DNA from: an uncultured Lachnospiraceae bacterium
GTDB lineage: Bacteria > Bacillota > Clostridia > Lachnospirales > Lachnospiraceae
DNA: 64,000 nt
NCBI GenBank assembly: GCA_902789175.1
Contig: CADANF010000002.1
Location: forward strand, 1 to 64,000
Direction: 5' to 3'
How positions within the stretch are numbered: position 1 is the stretch's first letter; every line of letters begins with the position of its first letter. Below are positions 16,315 through 24,668 of this stretch, piece after piece. The translations under genes were made by a program, and so were the position numbers. Below the pieces are notes generated by a model, which was given only the letters and a program-made list of their open reading frames with translations, made no database searches and was not told the DNA's origin.

Positions 16315-16441
16315 TATAACGTCACTTAAATAACTGGACCGAATGCTTGCCTGCTTACATCGATAGCACGCCTCAAAAATCCTCAGCGTAGCCCGCTACG
16401 CCTACGTCATTAGTTCAGTTATTTTGCGAACATTATACTAG
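16311..16441. repeat. MITE-like terminal-inverted-repeat element, copy 1
   Basis: A 131-bp element bounded by imperfect 29-bp inverted repeats (outermost 9 bp CTAGTATAA/TTATACTAG perfect; inner AAATAACTG conserved). A second copy with the same ends lies at 47251-47352. The core here is longer and includes the nested hairpin GCGTAG-CCC-GCTACGC. It has no coding capacity. No clear target-site duplication is visible. It is transcribed as the 3' end of the preceding gene. Confidence 0.8.
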
Positions 16442-16460
16442 TTAAACTAAATACTAAATA

Positions 16461-16525
16461 AAAACTCGTCACTGGTTATATTAACATGAACCTTACGGTA
16501 GTTAATAAACAGTGACGAGTTTTTT
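16461..16525. terminator. Bidirectional terminator hairpin
   Basis: AAAACTCGTCACTG (16461-16474) pairs perfectly with CAGTGACGAGTTTT (16510-16523), with T-runs on both strands. It lies between convergent genes and can stop both. The ~300 bases from 16315 to 16612 hold only this and the repeat element. Confidence 0.85.
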
Positions 16526-16612
16526 GGTTTAGTTGGATGTTTTGTTGGTATATTCACTTGGGACAGAAGCTCCTTTGTGCGATTATCTTCCGGTATAATC
16601 GACAATCGGCCA

Positions 16613-16894
16613 TTACATTATCTCATATTCAAACTCACAAATCTTCAAAAAATGAGGATTAACTATCATTAGCTTATCCTTTCTTCCAAAGGAAACATCA
16701 TGATGAGCTTGTCTTTTTCCGCCCGGAGATTCCAGCCATGTTCCGCCATCCGGGCTATAACAACAGTGGTTTATCCTTAACTCCCCGGATAATATTCTGA
16801 TATGCATCCTGCATATTCCCTGTTTTGGTTCGATACATACACTGTGTTGTCCTTTTATTTTCATCAACCCTTTATTATCTGTTATCGTGATCAA
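16613..16894 (-). CDS. Unknown 93-residue protein in the fluoride-riboswitch operon
   Basis: I do not recognise this protein. It has no signal peptide or membrane helix. It contains three Cys and four His (MHIRILSGELRINHCC, RQAHHDVSF) and ends FEYEIM; a small beta-rich fold is likely. Starting at TTG gives a 3-base-plus overlap with the antiporter stop (TTGA). GGAGG lies 6 bases before it, inside the antiporter coding end, so translation is probably coupled. It shares the higher GC of the antiporter, suggesting they arrived together. Its role should relate to fluoride or antiporter function by context (inference). Confidence 0.65.
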   Translation of the reverse strand: MITITDNKGLMKIKGQHSVCIEPKQGICRMHIRILSGELRINHCCYSPDGGTWLESPGGKRQAHHDVSFGRKDKLMIVNPHFLKICEFEYEIM

Positions 16895-18093
16895 TTTGTA
16901 CCTCCCGTACTTCCGGTATCTGCTTCTTTATCACGGCTGATAAATCTGTCAACAGTAGCATCCATTCCTATTGCTCCAAGCGGTGCTGTAATCACAATCG
17001 ATACTACAGCCATTGTTAGTACAACATTTCCACAGGAAAGTCCCATGGCAAGCGGCACTCCTCCGATTGCAGCCTGGACAGTCGCTTTAGGCAGCTGTGA
17101 TATCAAGCAAAACAGAATTTCTTTTTTATTCAATCCAACGCCAAGCACGGATATAAGTGTTCCAAATTCCCGAAACAAAAGCCCTACAAAGAGCATGATG
17201 ACCATTCCAACACCTGCCTTTGTAACGTATCCAATATTAACCGTTGCACCTACCAGCACAAACAAGAAGATTTCGGCTGCTACCCAAAGCTTGCTGAATT
17301 TTGCGGACAGCCTCTTAGCTACAACCTGCAACCTCACATTCAGTACTATCCCCATTGTCATAACTGCAAGAAGCCCTGACACCGGCGCTATACCCTCAAT
17401 CCAGTATAAGATCATACTAAAGGCCATAATGATCGTTACCTTAAGTGAATCTCTTATATGTACTTTCTTAAAATATACAGCAAGGATCACTCCCAATATT
17501 CCGCCTGTCACAGCTCCGAGTATAATCTCTTCCGGAATGCGAAGAAGGCTCAGGGCATTCATGTTCCCACCGGCCTCCAATCCTACCAGTGTAGTGAACA
17601 AAACGATAACATATATATCATCTGCACTTGCACCTGCGATAAGCATTTGTGGGATGCCCTTTTTTACTCCTATACCTTCATCTATCATCTTCGTCAATCT
17701 GGGCACGGTGACAGCCGGAGAAACTGCCCCCATCACTGCTCCGAGGATTGCCGCTTGTAACAAAGTCACTCCCATTATGAAAGGTGCAAAAAGAACAAAA
17801 GCAATGAGTTCAAGTGTTGCCGGTACAAAGCAAAGCATTATTGCCGGTCTGCCTATTCTTTTCAAATCCGTAATATCCAACGAAAGCCCCGCCTTCGCAA
17901 TGATGATAATCAATGCAATCTTTCTGAGATCACCCGACATATCTATTATGGAACTATCCAGAACATTCAAAACATACGGTCCCAACAGCATGCCGGCCAA
18001 AAGCATTCCAATGATACGCGGTAGTTGGATTTTAGAAACTATCCACCCCAACAACAGTCCTGCAAGAATGATCATTCCGATGCTTAATAACAT
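16891..18093 (-). CDS. Cation:proton antiporter (CPA family) under fluoride control
   Basis: A polytopic membrane protein of 400 residues with about 12 helices, of the monovalent cation/proton antiporter superfamily. Visible family elements are LPRIIGMLLAGMLLGPYVL near the N-terminus, AKAGLSLDITDLKR, AILGAVMGAVSPAVTVP and ASADDIYVIVLFT (the aspartates are candidate ion-site residues). I start at 18093 because AAAGGAGG lies 9 bases before that ATG. A longer in-frame start has no such signal. The fluoride riboswitch upstream fits the known association of this switch with Na+/H+-type antiporters. Local GC (36 and 37 of 60 in two sampled lines) far exceeds the neighbourhood. Confidence 0.88.
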   Translation of the reverse strand: MLLSIGMIILAGLLLGWIVSKIQLPRIIGMLLAGMLLGPYVLNVLDSSIIDMSGDLRKIALIIIIAKAGLSLDITDLKRIGRPAIMLCFVPATLELIAFVLFAPFIMGVTLLQAAILGAVMGAVSPAVTVPRLTKMIDEGIGVKKGIPQMLIAGASADDIYVIVLFTTLVGLEAGGNMNALSLLRIPEEIILGAVTGGILGVILAVYFKKVHIRDSLKVTIIMAFSMILYWIEGIAPVSGLLAVMTMGIVLNVRLQVVAKRLSAKFSKLWVAAEIFLFVLVGATVNIGYVTKAGVGMVIMLFVGLLFREFGTLISVLGVGLNKKEILFCLISQLPKATVQAAIGGVPLAMGLSCGNVVLTMAVVSIVITAPLGAIGMDATVDRFISRDKEADTGSTGGTN

Positions 18094-18107
18094 AGTTTTA
18101 TCCTCCT

Positions 18108-18210
18108 TTAGATGCAAAAACGCCGACAACTTTCCTGCATTTAGTAATTGCAGAAGTCATCAGCTGTATCAGCGGTTTGGATTTGCATCCAGGGAGACAT
18201 CATTCCCCTA
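18108..18210 (-). ncRNA. Fluoride riboswitch (crcB motif)
   Basis: Read on the minus strand, the aptamer starts GGGGAATGATGTCTCCC, has an optional hairpin TGGAT-GCAA-ATCCA, then AAACCGCT-GATAC-AGCTGATGACTTCTGCA. These match the crcB consensus: a GATG-containing first stem, ACCGC...GCTGATGAC and the CTTCT segment. The pseudoknot between GATGTC and GACTTC is kept with one U-U mismatch. A following hairpin is CTGCA...TGCAG. An 8-base stretch in the aptamer (GATGCAAA) can instead pair with TTTGCATC next to the ribosome-binding site, giving a possible expression platform. It controls the antiporter operon. Confidence 0.85.
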
Positions 18211-18222
18211 TTTGTTTTCATG

Positions 18223-18251
18223 ATTATGCCATAAATAATGCGTTTTGTAAA
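18223..18251 (-). promoter_or_regulatory. Promoter of the fluoride-riboswitch operon
   Basis: On the minus strand, TTTACA, a 17-base spacer and CATAAT. The start point near 18216 is just before the aptamer. Confidence 0.65.
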
Positions 18252-18263
18252 GCCTGTGCTAGT

Positions 18264-18285
18264 AGATTATCCTGAAAGATAATCT
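18264..18285. other. Hairpin between imm1-like gene and fluoride operon
   Basis: AGATTATC-CTGAAA-GATAATCT, an 8-bp perfect stem. T-rich sequence follows on the plus strand only, so it is a doubtful terminator for the minus-strand imm1-like gene. Confidence 0.35.
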
Positions 18286-18296
18286 GTTATTTTATT

Positions 18297-18665
18297 TTAT
18301 AAATCCTGCCAACAAATACAGGATGGTCTTTCGAAGGAATTAAGAAACTCCTTAACACAAGAAAGCATATCTTTTATCTCAATAACAGCATTCGGTTCCG
18401 GTATCCACTCTTCACCACCGGCAACAAATGTTATCACTTCTTGATTATTCTCATTGTAAGAAAGCCACATAGCACCATCTTCGGACTGAAAATATGTAAT
18501 TGTTGCATACTCCCCATTTAGGCATATAGCCATACTCGGATATACATTATTACCGCTTATCCATACTTCCTTTTCATTCGACATTGCATTTTTGATAATA
18601 TCCAATGCCTGATCCACGCTACGAAACTCTATATTGTTTTTTTCTAAACTAATGTTTCCCATCAT
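18297..18665 (-). CDS. Imm1-like immunity protein
   Basis: A 122-residue protein resembling the Imm1 family of polymorphic-toxin immunity proteins: a central PSMAICLNGEYATITYF beta region, an acidic surface, and the C-terminal pattern FLNSFERPSCICWQDL, matching the usual 'RP..V.W' ending. Such proteins neutralise a cognate toxin in the cytoplasm. No toxin gene is adjacent, so it is an orphan here. It lies 30 bases after the exporter permease gene, in the same direction, and may be cotranscribed with it. The family call is from pattern only. Confidence 0.6.
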   Translation of the reverse strand: MMGNISLEKNNIEFRSVDQALDIIKNAMSNEKEVWISGNNVYPSMAICLNGEYATITYFQSEDGAMWLSYNENNQEVITFVAGGEEWIPEPNAVIEIKDMLSCVKEFLNSFERPSCICWQDL

Positions 18666-18695
18666 ATTTCTAAATGCTCCCGTTGTTGAGTAAAA

Positions 18696-19730
18696 CTACA
18701 GATAGCTTGTCAAAAAGAACTTTGATATCACCTGTAGCAATGCATTATATTTACTCATATCAAAGAACACATTTCCGAATATAAGTGTAGCCACAAGTAT
18801 CAGTGGCAGTACTTTTTCAAAGACTCCGCTTTTTCTAAATATAAAGCTGAATAAAAAGGCTACAGCCCATGTGGCAATACAATATAAAACAACGGTTCCC
18901 AAAGTGCTTAATGCTTTTGTAGGATCTGAGACTAAAAGAGTGATATAAGCCACCAGTGTTACAGGAAGAATAGTTGATATGATATGAATCATTCTCAGTA
19001 TCAGATTTTCTTTTGTAGTTAGTCTTAGATAAAGTCCATTTTCCTTATCGTAGAGATAGGAAAGAACTCCAAGTAAACCTGCGGCAAGAATGATAAAACC
19101 GGCAATCTTTCTGATAGGGAGAGCAGTTGGCTGGATGGAATTAAGAGTATTATATTTTCCGCCGGACATATCCTCTACAGTAAAGATGCTATCAGAATCT
19201 TTATATTCTTTAAAAAATCTATCAGTGAGAGCGTTAAGTTCTTCTTTATCGATATTATCAAATTCCTCGAAACCATCCATTTTATATTTAAGAATCTTTA
19301 AAGCTCCGTAATCAAAAAAAGTGCTAAAAACTTCCTCTTTTGCAAGACTTTGAAGCTCTGGGACTGCAGTCCTGTATAAAATGATAGGTTTAATAGTTTT
19401 CATATCACAGCAGCTGTCCATGAATCCCTCAGGAATGTAAAATCCCATTTCAGCTTTCTTTGAAGCTATGTCATCATAAATCTGATCCAAGGAGGAAGCT
19501 TTATAAAAAACAAATATGGAATTACGACTAAGAAGATCATCTACCATTTTTTCAGCTTCCTGTGACCTGTCATCTGAATAGACAACTACAGGAATGTATT
19601 CACTTTTTTCTTCTGCCGGAAGGTTTTTATATATAATAAGTACTGCTATTAAGATAAGCAGCATAATGATATTTAAAGGCTGTTTTATAGAGCGCTTTAA
19701 CATCACTTTTAATCTGTTTAATGTAAGCAT
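18696..19730 (-). CDS. ABC-2 type exporter permease (second)
   Basis: A 344-residue membrane protein with the ABC-2 exporter layout: one N-terminal helix (about 18-34), a ~180-residue extracytosolic domain (VVVYSDDRSQEAEKMVDDLL...), and about five C-terminal helices starting at KIAGFIILAAGLLGVLSYLYD. AAGGAG precedes the ATG. It pairs with the next upstream permease and ATPase as a heteromeric exporter. The substrate is unknown. A short degraded copy of its central region lies 4.3 kb away, showing that a paralogue once existed there. Confidence 0.85.
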   Translation of the reverse strand: MLTLNRLKVMLKRSIKQPLNIIMLLILIAVLIIYKNLPAEEKSEYIPVVVYSDDRSQEAEKMVDDLLSRNSIFVFYKASSLDQIYDDIASKKAEMGFYIPEGFMDSCCDMKTIKPIILYRTAVPELQSLAKEEVFSTFFDYGALKILKYKMDGFEEFDNIDKEELNALTDRFFKEYKDSDSIFTVEDMSGGKYNTLNSIQPTALPIRKIAGFIILAAGLLGVLSYLYDKENGLYLRLTTKENLILRMIHIISTILPVTLVAYITLLVSDPTKALSTLGTVVLYCIATWAVAFLFSFIFRKSGVFEKVLPLILVATLIFGNVFFDMSKYNALLQVISKFFLTSYL

Positions 19731-19739
19731 AATTCTCCT

Positions 19740-20840
19740 TTAGAACATTGAAGTAAGTACAAACTGAATAAGATGATAAAATGGATTATATGTCGCTATA
19801 TTCTTCATAAATCCAGGGAGGAGAGTCATAGGGATAAGTCCTCCGGAAATATACATTATAAGTATCACACCTATAAATAAGGCAAGGCAGGCATAGGTCC
19901 TGTTTTTTATCAGTGTAAAGCTGAGGGCGATCAAAGTGCTTACTAAAAGTGAAACAGGAATCATAGTAAGGAGTGATATGGCTTTTGGTCTTATACCGCC
20001 AATAGAAAATGCAGCCATTATTATTAAAGAAGATATATAGATAGGTATAGTGGTTGCAAGTATCTCACTGATAACTACTGGACATTTCTTAAGTCCCATG
20101 GCATTCTGCCTTAACATATAGGAAGTATTTTTTGATTTATAAAAACTTCCCAGCGAAAAGCAGCTAAAGAATAATATGAGCAGAAGATACGCGGCAGCCA
20201 TATTCTGCTGAAGCGAAAAGCGGGATAAGGATTCAAAGATCCTTTCTTCAAACGCATTTTCTCTTGAAAGAACATATTTAAAATTATTAGTATCTACTTC
20301 CACATAGTGTTCTGAAGCAATTTCAGGATCTACTCCATATAGGTTCTGGATATCTCCAAGAGTATATACAGAAGCCTGGGCTGTTCCAAGAACATTGGAA
20401 AGGCTGATTATAAGGTCATTTACAATATGCTCATCCAAAGTGTCATTATTCTTAAAGATGATCTTCACATCAAGATTTTCTCCCGTTAGGACGCTGTTTA
20501 CAAAACCTTCAGGAATATCTATAAATACTAAGGCTTCGTTATTTTTAAGCAGTTCTTTACCTTCCTCTTCAGAGGAGACATTTATTATATTTACTGACTC
20601 CTGAAAACTTTCCATATTTTCCACAAATGAAAGACCAAGAGAGTTATATCTTGAGTCATCCGGAAGATATAAGGCCACATTTACGTTGTCGTAACCTGCG
20701 CCAGAAAAGAAAAGTTTGCTGCCATAGATTACAACTGTAGATGTAACAAGAAGAAAAAGCAGAGTATATAGACATATCTTTGGTGTGATCTTAATACTTC
20801 TCTTTATATTTAAAATAAGTGTTCTTAAAAACTGTGACAT
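19740..20840 (-). CDS. ABC-2 type exporter permease (first)
   Basis: A 366-residue ABC-2 permease: an N-terminal helix (about 20-40), a large extracytosolic domain with VALYLPDDSRYNSLGLSF, then five or six helices from about residue 212 (AAAYLLLILFFSCFSLGSFY) to the end, closing with YNPFYHLIQFVLTSMF, typical of drug or peptide exporters. Only 2 bases separate it from the ATPase gene and 9 from the second permease, so the three are one transcription unit. The substrate is not evident. Confidence 0.87.
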   Translation of the reverse strand: MSQFLRTLILNIKRSIKITPKICLYTLLFLLVTSTVVIYGSKLFFSGAGYDNVNVALYLPDDSRYNSLGLSFVENMESFQESVNIINVSSEEEGKELLKNNEALVFIDIPEGFVNSVLTGENLDVKIIFKNNDTLDEHIVNDLIISLSNVLGTAQASVYTLGDIQNLYGVDPEIASEHYVEVDTNNFKYVLSRENAFEERIFESLSRFSLQQNMAAAYLLLILFFSCFSLGSFYKSKNTSYMLRQNAMGLKKCPVVISEILATTIPIYISSLIIMAAFSIGGIRPKAISLLTMIPVSLLVSTLIALSFTLIKNRTYACLALFIGVILIMYISGGLIPMTLLPGFMKNIATYNPFYHLIQFVLTSMF

Positions 20841-20842
20841 AA

Positions 20843-21517
20843 TTAATTCCTTAAAAGATCTATCAATGATTCATAAGACTTAAGAGTACTTCTGATATCT
20901 GTCATAGTGCCGTTCTTTAATAGATAAATGGTGCTGCAGAGCTCAAATATTTTTTCTTCATGTGATGCGATTACTACCATTCCTCCGGACTTAGCAAAGT
21001 TTGAGAGGAAAAGTGCAATATCTTTTTTTGCAACAAGGTCAAGAGCAGCAAATGGTTCATCTAAAAGAAGAACTTCGGGATCATTTATAAGTACTGATAA
21101 TATTGAAAGACGTTTCTTCATACCACCGGACATAGCCTTGATAGGTGTATCGATAAATGATGCAACTCCAAGACTTGAATATGGGAGACGATTTATTTTT
21201 TCTATGATTTCAGCCTTGGAAAGCTTTGTCCAAAGGCGGATATTATCAAAGGCAGATAATTCCTCAATAAGAGGATTCTCCTGAGTTACCAGTCCAAAAT
21301 TTTTCCTGTAATCAGGGTGAGTACTTTTCATATCATTAAAAATGATATCTCCAGAATCTGACTTTTTTATACCGGCAATAGTATGAAGAAGAGTAGACTT
21401 ACCGGAACCATTTAATCCAAGAAGACCAATGATATTTCCTTTATCAGCAGTGAGATTAACGTGGCTGAGTACTATTTTTCTCTTATATGAAAGAGTAAGA
21501 TCGGTGCATTTAAGCAT
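20843..21517 (-). CDS. ABC transporter ATP-binding protein
   Basis: A 224-residue exporter-type ATPase. Walker A is GLNGSGKST (near residue 34), the Q-loop LVTQENPL, signature MSGGMKKRLSIL and Walker B VLLLDEPFAALD; the H-loop is VIASHEE. It powers the two ABC-2 permeases that follow. The ATG is preceded by AGGAGG and overlaps the end of the upstream 93-residue gene by 8 bases. Confidence 0.93.
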   Translation of the reverse strand: MLKCTDLTLSYKRKIVLSHVNLTADKGNIIGLLGLNGSGKSTLLHTIAGIKKSDSGDIIFNDMKSTHPDYRKNFGLVTQENPLIEELSAFDNIRLWTKLSKAEIIEKINRLPYSSLGVASFIDTPIKAMSGGMKKRLSILSVLINDPEVLLLDEPFAALDLVAKKDIALFLSNFAKSGGMVVIASHEEKIFELCSTIYLLKNGTMTDIRSTLKSYESLIDLLRN

Positions 21518-21791
21518 AGAAATGATCCTCCTCTATAACCTGAAAATCCAGGTAATCAAAATCGATATTTTCAACAAAAGAATCCTTAGTAAAGCGTGTT
21601 CTTGAATGCTTTATAAAATCTTTCTTATTGATATCAAGCCACTGAGGAACTGCCAGATCAAATTCACGGCAGCAGTCTTCAAGTGCTTTATAAACCTTAT
21701 GGGTTCTGGTCATTGCTTTATCATCTATAATGATAACGGTATCCCGCAGTAAATGATTTTCTTTAATTATTTTGGCCCAAACTCTGAACAT
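21510..21791 (-). CDS. Conserved small protein heading the ABC operon (93 aa)
   Basis: A small soluble protein of a type I have seen widely in Lachnospiraceae but with no known function. Conserved-looking parts are MFRVWAKIIKENHLLRDT, TRTHKVYKALEDCCREFDL, VPQWLDINKKDF, RTRFTKDSFVE and a final DYLDFQVIEEDH. GGGAG lies 6 bases before the ATG. It is the first gene of the exporter operon and overlaps the ATPase start, so it is coupled to it. No motif gives a reaction. Confidence 0.75.
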   Translation of the reverse strand: MFRVWAKIIKENHLLRDTVIIIDDKAMTRTHKVYKALEDCCREFDLAVPQWLDINKKDFIKHSRTRFTKDSFVENIDFDYLDFQVIEEDHFYA

Positions 21792-21834
21792 GTAAATCTC
21801 CCTAAAATAATATCTGTTTTTTTTAATTTGTGTT

Positions 21835-21862
21835 ATTATATCAAATATGGGGTTAATGTAAA
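21835..21862 (-). promoter_or_regulatory. Predicted promoter of the ABC exporter operon
   Basis: On the minus strand, TTTACA, 16 bases, then TATAAT. It lies in the divergent gap shared with the protease gene. Confidence 0.6.
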
Positions 21863-21976
21863 ATTACAATCCCTCTAATATATCGAATGTTCAACAAATC
21901 AAAACAAGTATAACACAATTAAGTCACAATTGATTGCTAAATTTATTCGATGTATTCTAAGAAAGGAGCGATCATC

Positions 21977-23515
21977 ATGGATAACAGATTTGAATACGGC
22001 AACAATAACAGTGTTTCAGAACAAAACTTTAGTAACAATGCATCAGTAAATGCTGGAGGGGTAAGTGGTGAAAGCCAGAATTTTGGATACAGCAGTCCAA
22101 AGAATAGTTCATTTATGAATCCAAATGGAGATAATTTCTCATCAGATTCTAATCTCGATTCAGCATCAAATTCCAACAAACAAAATTATGGTCAGAATCC
22201 TTATGGATCAAATTCTTATGGAGCAACTTCTAATGATCAGAAGCCTTATAATATGATCAATGATCCAAGAAATCCTGCTGAGCCTTCAAAGAAAAAGGTA
22301 GAAAAAAAGGAGAAAAAAGAGAAGAAGGAAGGAAATGGTTCTGGCAGTCATCTCTTAAGAAGTCTTGTGGGCGGAGCTATATTTGGAGTAGTAGCAGCCG
22401 GTGTATTTATCGGAGCTAATTATGCTTCAAGCCGCATCTGGAATAGTAAGAGAGATACAAAGACATCAGTTGTTGAACAGTCCAAGGGTAATGGAACGAT
22501 CCAGCAGGGGAACTCCATTGATCCATCTGGAACAACAACAGTAAATTATGATGTAGCTGAGATCGTTAAGAATTCAGAAACTTCAATTGTTTCTATAACA
22601 ATTACAATGAAATCCCAGTATGACTTCTTCTATGAGACATATGAGGAGGAAGCTGAAGGAGCAGGTTCGGGAATCATAATAAAGAAGGATGATAAAAAAC
22701 TTTATATAGCAACAAACTATCATGTTATCAAGGGAGCAGAAACTATTAAGGTCGGTTTCTCAGATGGTGAGATAGTTGACGCAAAGGTACTTGGCGGAGA
22801 CGAAAAGCAGGATATCGCTGTTATTGAGATTCCTCTTTCAGAGATTCCTGATTCTACAATGAACACTATAACAATAGCAGCAATAGGTGATTCAGATAAA
22901 TTAAATGTTGGTGAGCCGGCTATCGCTATTGGTAATGCTTTAGGTTACGGTCAGTCAGTTACAGTTGGTTATATCAGTGCTCTTAACAGAACTATCAGCG
23001 GAAATGATAATGATATGACATATATCCAGACTGATGCAGCTATTAATCCTGGTAACTCAGGTGGTGCCCTTATCAATGCAAAGGGCGAAGTAATAGGCAT
23101 CAATTCAGTTAAATATGTAGATAGCAAGGTAGAAGGTATGGGATTCTCAATTCCTATCAATACTGCTATGGAACTTATAAATGAAATAATTGATGGAACA
23201 TTTGGAGATGTATATCTTGGTATCCAGACAGTAAATATCAGCAGACAGTATTCTGAAATTTATGGAATGCCAGAAGGTGTAATGATAAAAGCAGTTGAAG
23301 ATGATTCTCCTGCTGATAAGGCACAGCTTCATAAAGGTGATATAATTGTTGAATTTGATGGTACCGAAGTTTATACTAATAAGGAACTTCAAAAATTATT
23401 AAAGGAAAAGGAAGCTGGAGATAGCGTTGAAGTTACACTATATAGAGTTGACTCTATGGGAAGCTATAAGAAGCAGACAATTAAAGTAACCCTCCAGAAA
23501 GATACTTCCAAGTAA
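21977..23515 (+). CDS. HtrA/DegP-like serine protease with PDZ domain
   Basis: A membrane-anchored S1C protease for envelope protein quality control, 512 residues. The N-terminal ~110 residues are cytoplasmic, Asn/Ser/Gly-rich, and end in a Lys/Glu run. One transmembrane helix follows (SLVGGAIFGVVAAGVFIGA). The trypsin-like domain has all three catalytic sites: TNYHVI (His), QDIAVIEI (Asp) and NPGNSGGALIN (Ser). A single PDZ domain closes the protein (GVMIKAVEDDSPADKAQLHKGD). I start at 21977, where GAAAGGAGCG precedes the ATG. The long disordered cytoplasmic head is typical of clostridial members. Confidence 0.93.
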   Translation: MDNRFEYGNNNSVSEQNFSNNASVNAGGVSGESQNFGYSSPKNSSFMNPNGDNFSSDSNLDSASNSNKQNYGQNPYGSNSYGATSNDQKPYNMINDPRNPAEPSKKKVEKKEKKEKKEGNGSGSHLLRSLVGGAIFGVVAAGVFIGANYASSRIWNSKRDTKTSVVEQSKGNGTIQQGNSIDPSGTTTVNYDVAEIVKNSETSIVSITITMKSQYDFFYETYEEEAEGAGSGIIIKKDDKKLYIATNYHVIKGAETIKVGFSDGEIVDAKVLGGDEKQDIAVIEIPLSEIPDSTMNTITIAAIGDSDKLNVGEPAIAIGNALGYGQSVTVGYISALNRTISGNDNDMTYIQTDAAINPGNSGGALINAKGEVIGINSVKYVDSKVEGMGFSIPINTAMELINEIIDGTFGDVYLGIQTVNISRQYSEIYGMPEGVMIKAVEDDSPADKAQLHKGDIIVEFDGTEVYTNKELQKLLKEKEAGDSVEVTLYRVDSMGSYKKQTIKVTLQKDTSK

Positions 23516-23521
23516 ATTGAA

Positions 23522-24658
23522 ATGTACAAACTCATTACCACAGATGGTAGAGCAAAAAGAGGAAAATTTGTAACGCCACACGGCATAATCCAGACTCCTG
23601 TATTTATGAATGTAGGTACAGTAGCTGCGATAAAGGGCGCTGTGGCGGCAGATGATCTTGAAGATATAAAGACACAGGTTCTTTTGTGTAATACGTATCA
23701 TCTTCATGTAAGAACAGGAGATGAGACAATTAAGAAATTAGGCGGTCTCCATGAGTTTACAACATGGAGACGGCCTATTCTTACTGATTCAGGTGGATTT
23801 CAGGTGTTCTCACTGGCAAAACTCCGCAACATTAAGGAAGACGGCGTAACATTTAATTCTCATATTGATGGACGCCGTATCTTTATGGGACCGGAAGAAA
23901 GTATGACGATACAATCAAATCTCGGTTCAACTATCGCCATGGCTTTTGATGAATGTCCACCGGCTAAAGCGGATAGAAATTATATCCAACCTTCAGTTGA
24001 CAGAACCTATAGATGGCTTCTTCGCTGCAAGAATAAGATGGACGAATTAAAAAGAAAGGATGGAACAGTAAATCCTGAGCAGATGCTTTTTGGTATCAAT
24101 CAGGGTGGTGTATTTGATGACATTAGAATTGAAAATGCCAAGAGGATAAGAGAGCTTGACCTTCCGGGTTATGCTTTAGGCGGTCTTGCAGTTGGTGAAT
24201 CTCATGAGGAAATGTATCATGTAATAGATGTTACAGCTCCTTATCTTCCACAGGACAAGCCTTTATATTTAATGGGTGTTGGTACACCGGCTAATATTTT
24301 AGAGGCTGTTGACAGAGGAATTGATTTCTTTGATTGCGTATATCCTACAAGAAATGGAAGACATGGTCATGTATATACTAATCATGGCAAGATGAACCTT
24401 CTCAATGCAAAATATGAATTTGATGACAGACCTATAGATGATACTTGCGATTGCCCTGTTTGTAAGAGATATACAAGGGCTTATGTAAGACATCTTCTTA
24501 AAGCTAAGGAAATGCTGGGTCTTAGATTTTGCGTCTTGCATAATTTAGCTTTTTATAATAAGATGATGGAGGAAATCCGCGAGGCTATCGAAGAGCATAG
24601 ATATGCTGAATATAAGAAAGATAAGCTCGCTAAGGTTACCGGAAAAGAATTAGATTAA
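23522..24658 (+). CDS. tgt: Queuine tRNA-ribosyltransferase
   Basis: Exchanges guanine 34 for preQ1 in tRNAs with GUN anticodons. At 378 residues it has the full TIM-barrel family sequence: GTVAAIKGAV, LTDSGGFQVFSL (catalytic Asp), GGLAVGESHEEM, and the zinc site CDCPVCKRYTRAYVRHL...CVLHN. It lies just 6 bases after the protease stop and shortly before yajC, an order common in Firmicutes. Confidence 0.97.
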   Translation: MYKLITTDGRAKRGKFVTPHGIIQTPVFMNVGTVAAIKGAVAADDLEDIKTQVLLCNTYHLHVRTGDETIKKLGGLHEFTTWRRPILTDSGGFQVFSLAKLRNIKEDGVTFNSHIDGRRIFMGPEESMTIQSNLGSTIAMAFDECPPAKADRNYIQPSVDRTYRWLLRCKNKMDELKRKDGTVNPEQMLFGINQGGVFDDIRIENAKRIRELDLPGYALGGLAVGESHEEMYHVIDVTAPYLPQDKPLYLMGVGTPANILEAVDRGIDFFDCVYPTRNGRHGHVYTNHGKMNLLNAKYEFDDRPIDDTCDCPVCKRYTRAYVRHLLKAKEMLGLRFCVLHNLAFYNKMMEEIREAIEEHRYAEYKKDKLAKVTGKELD

Positions 24659-24668
24659 GGAGACATTT

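Noticed and set aside
16802-18223. A 473-codon plus-strand frame opposite the antiporter
   Set aside because: Low-complexity Ser/Thr/Ile/Pro composition, no Shine-Dalgarno, and full overlap with a clear membrane-protein gene: a shadow of the real frame.
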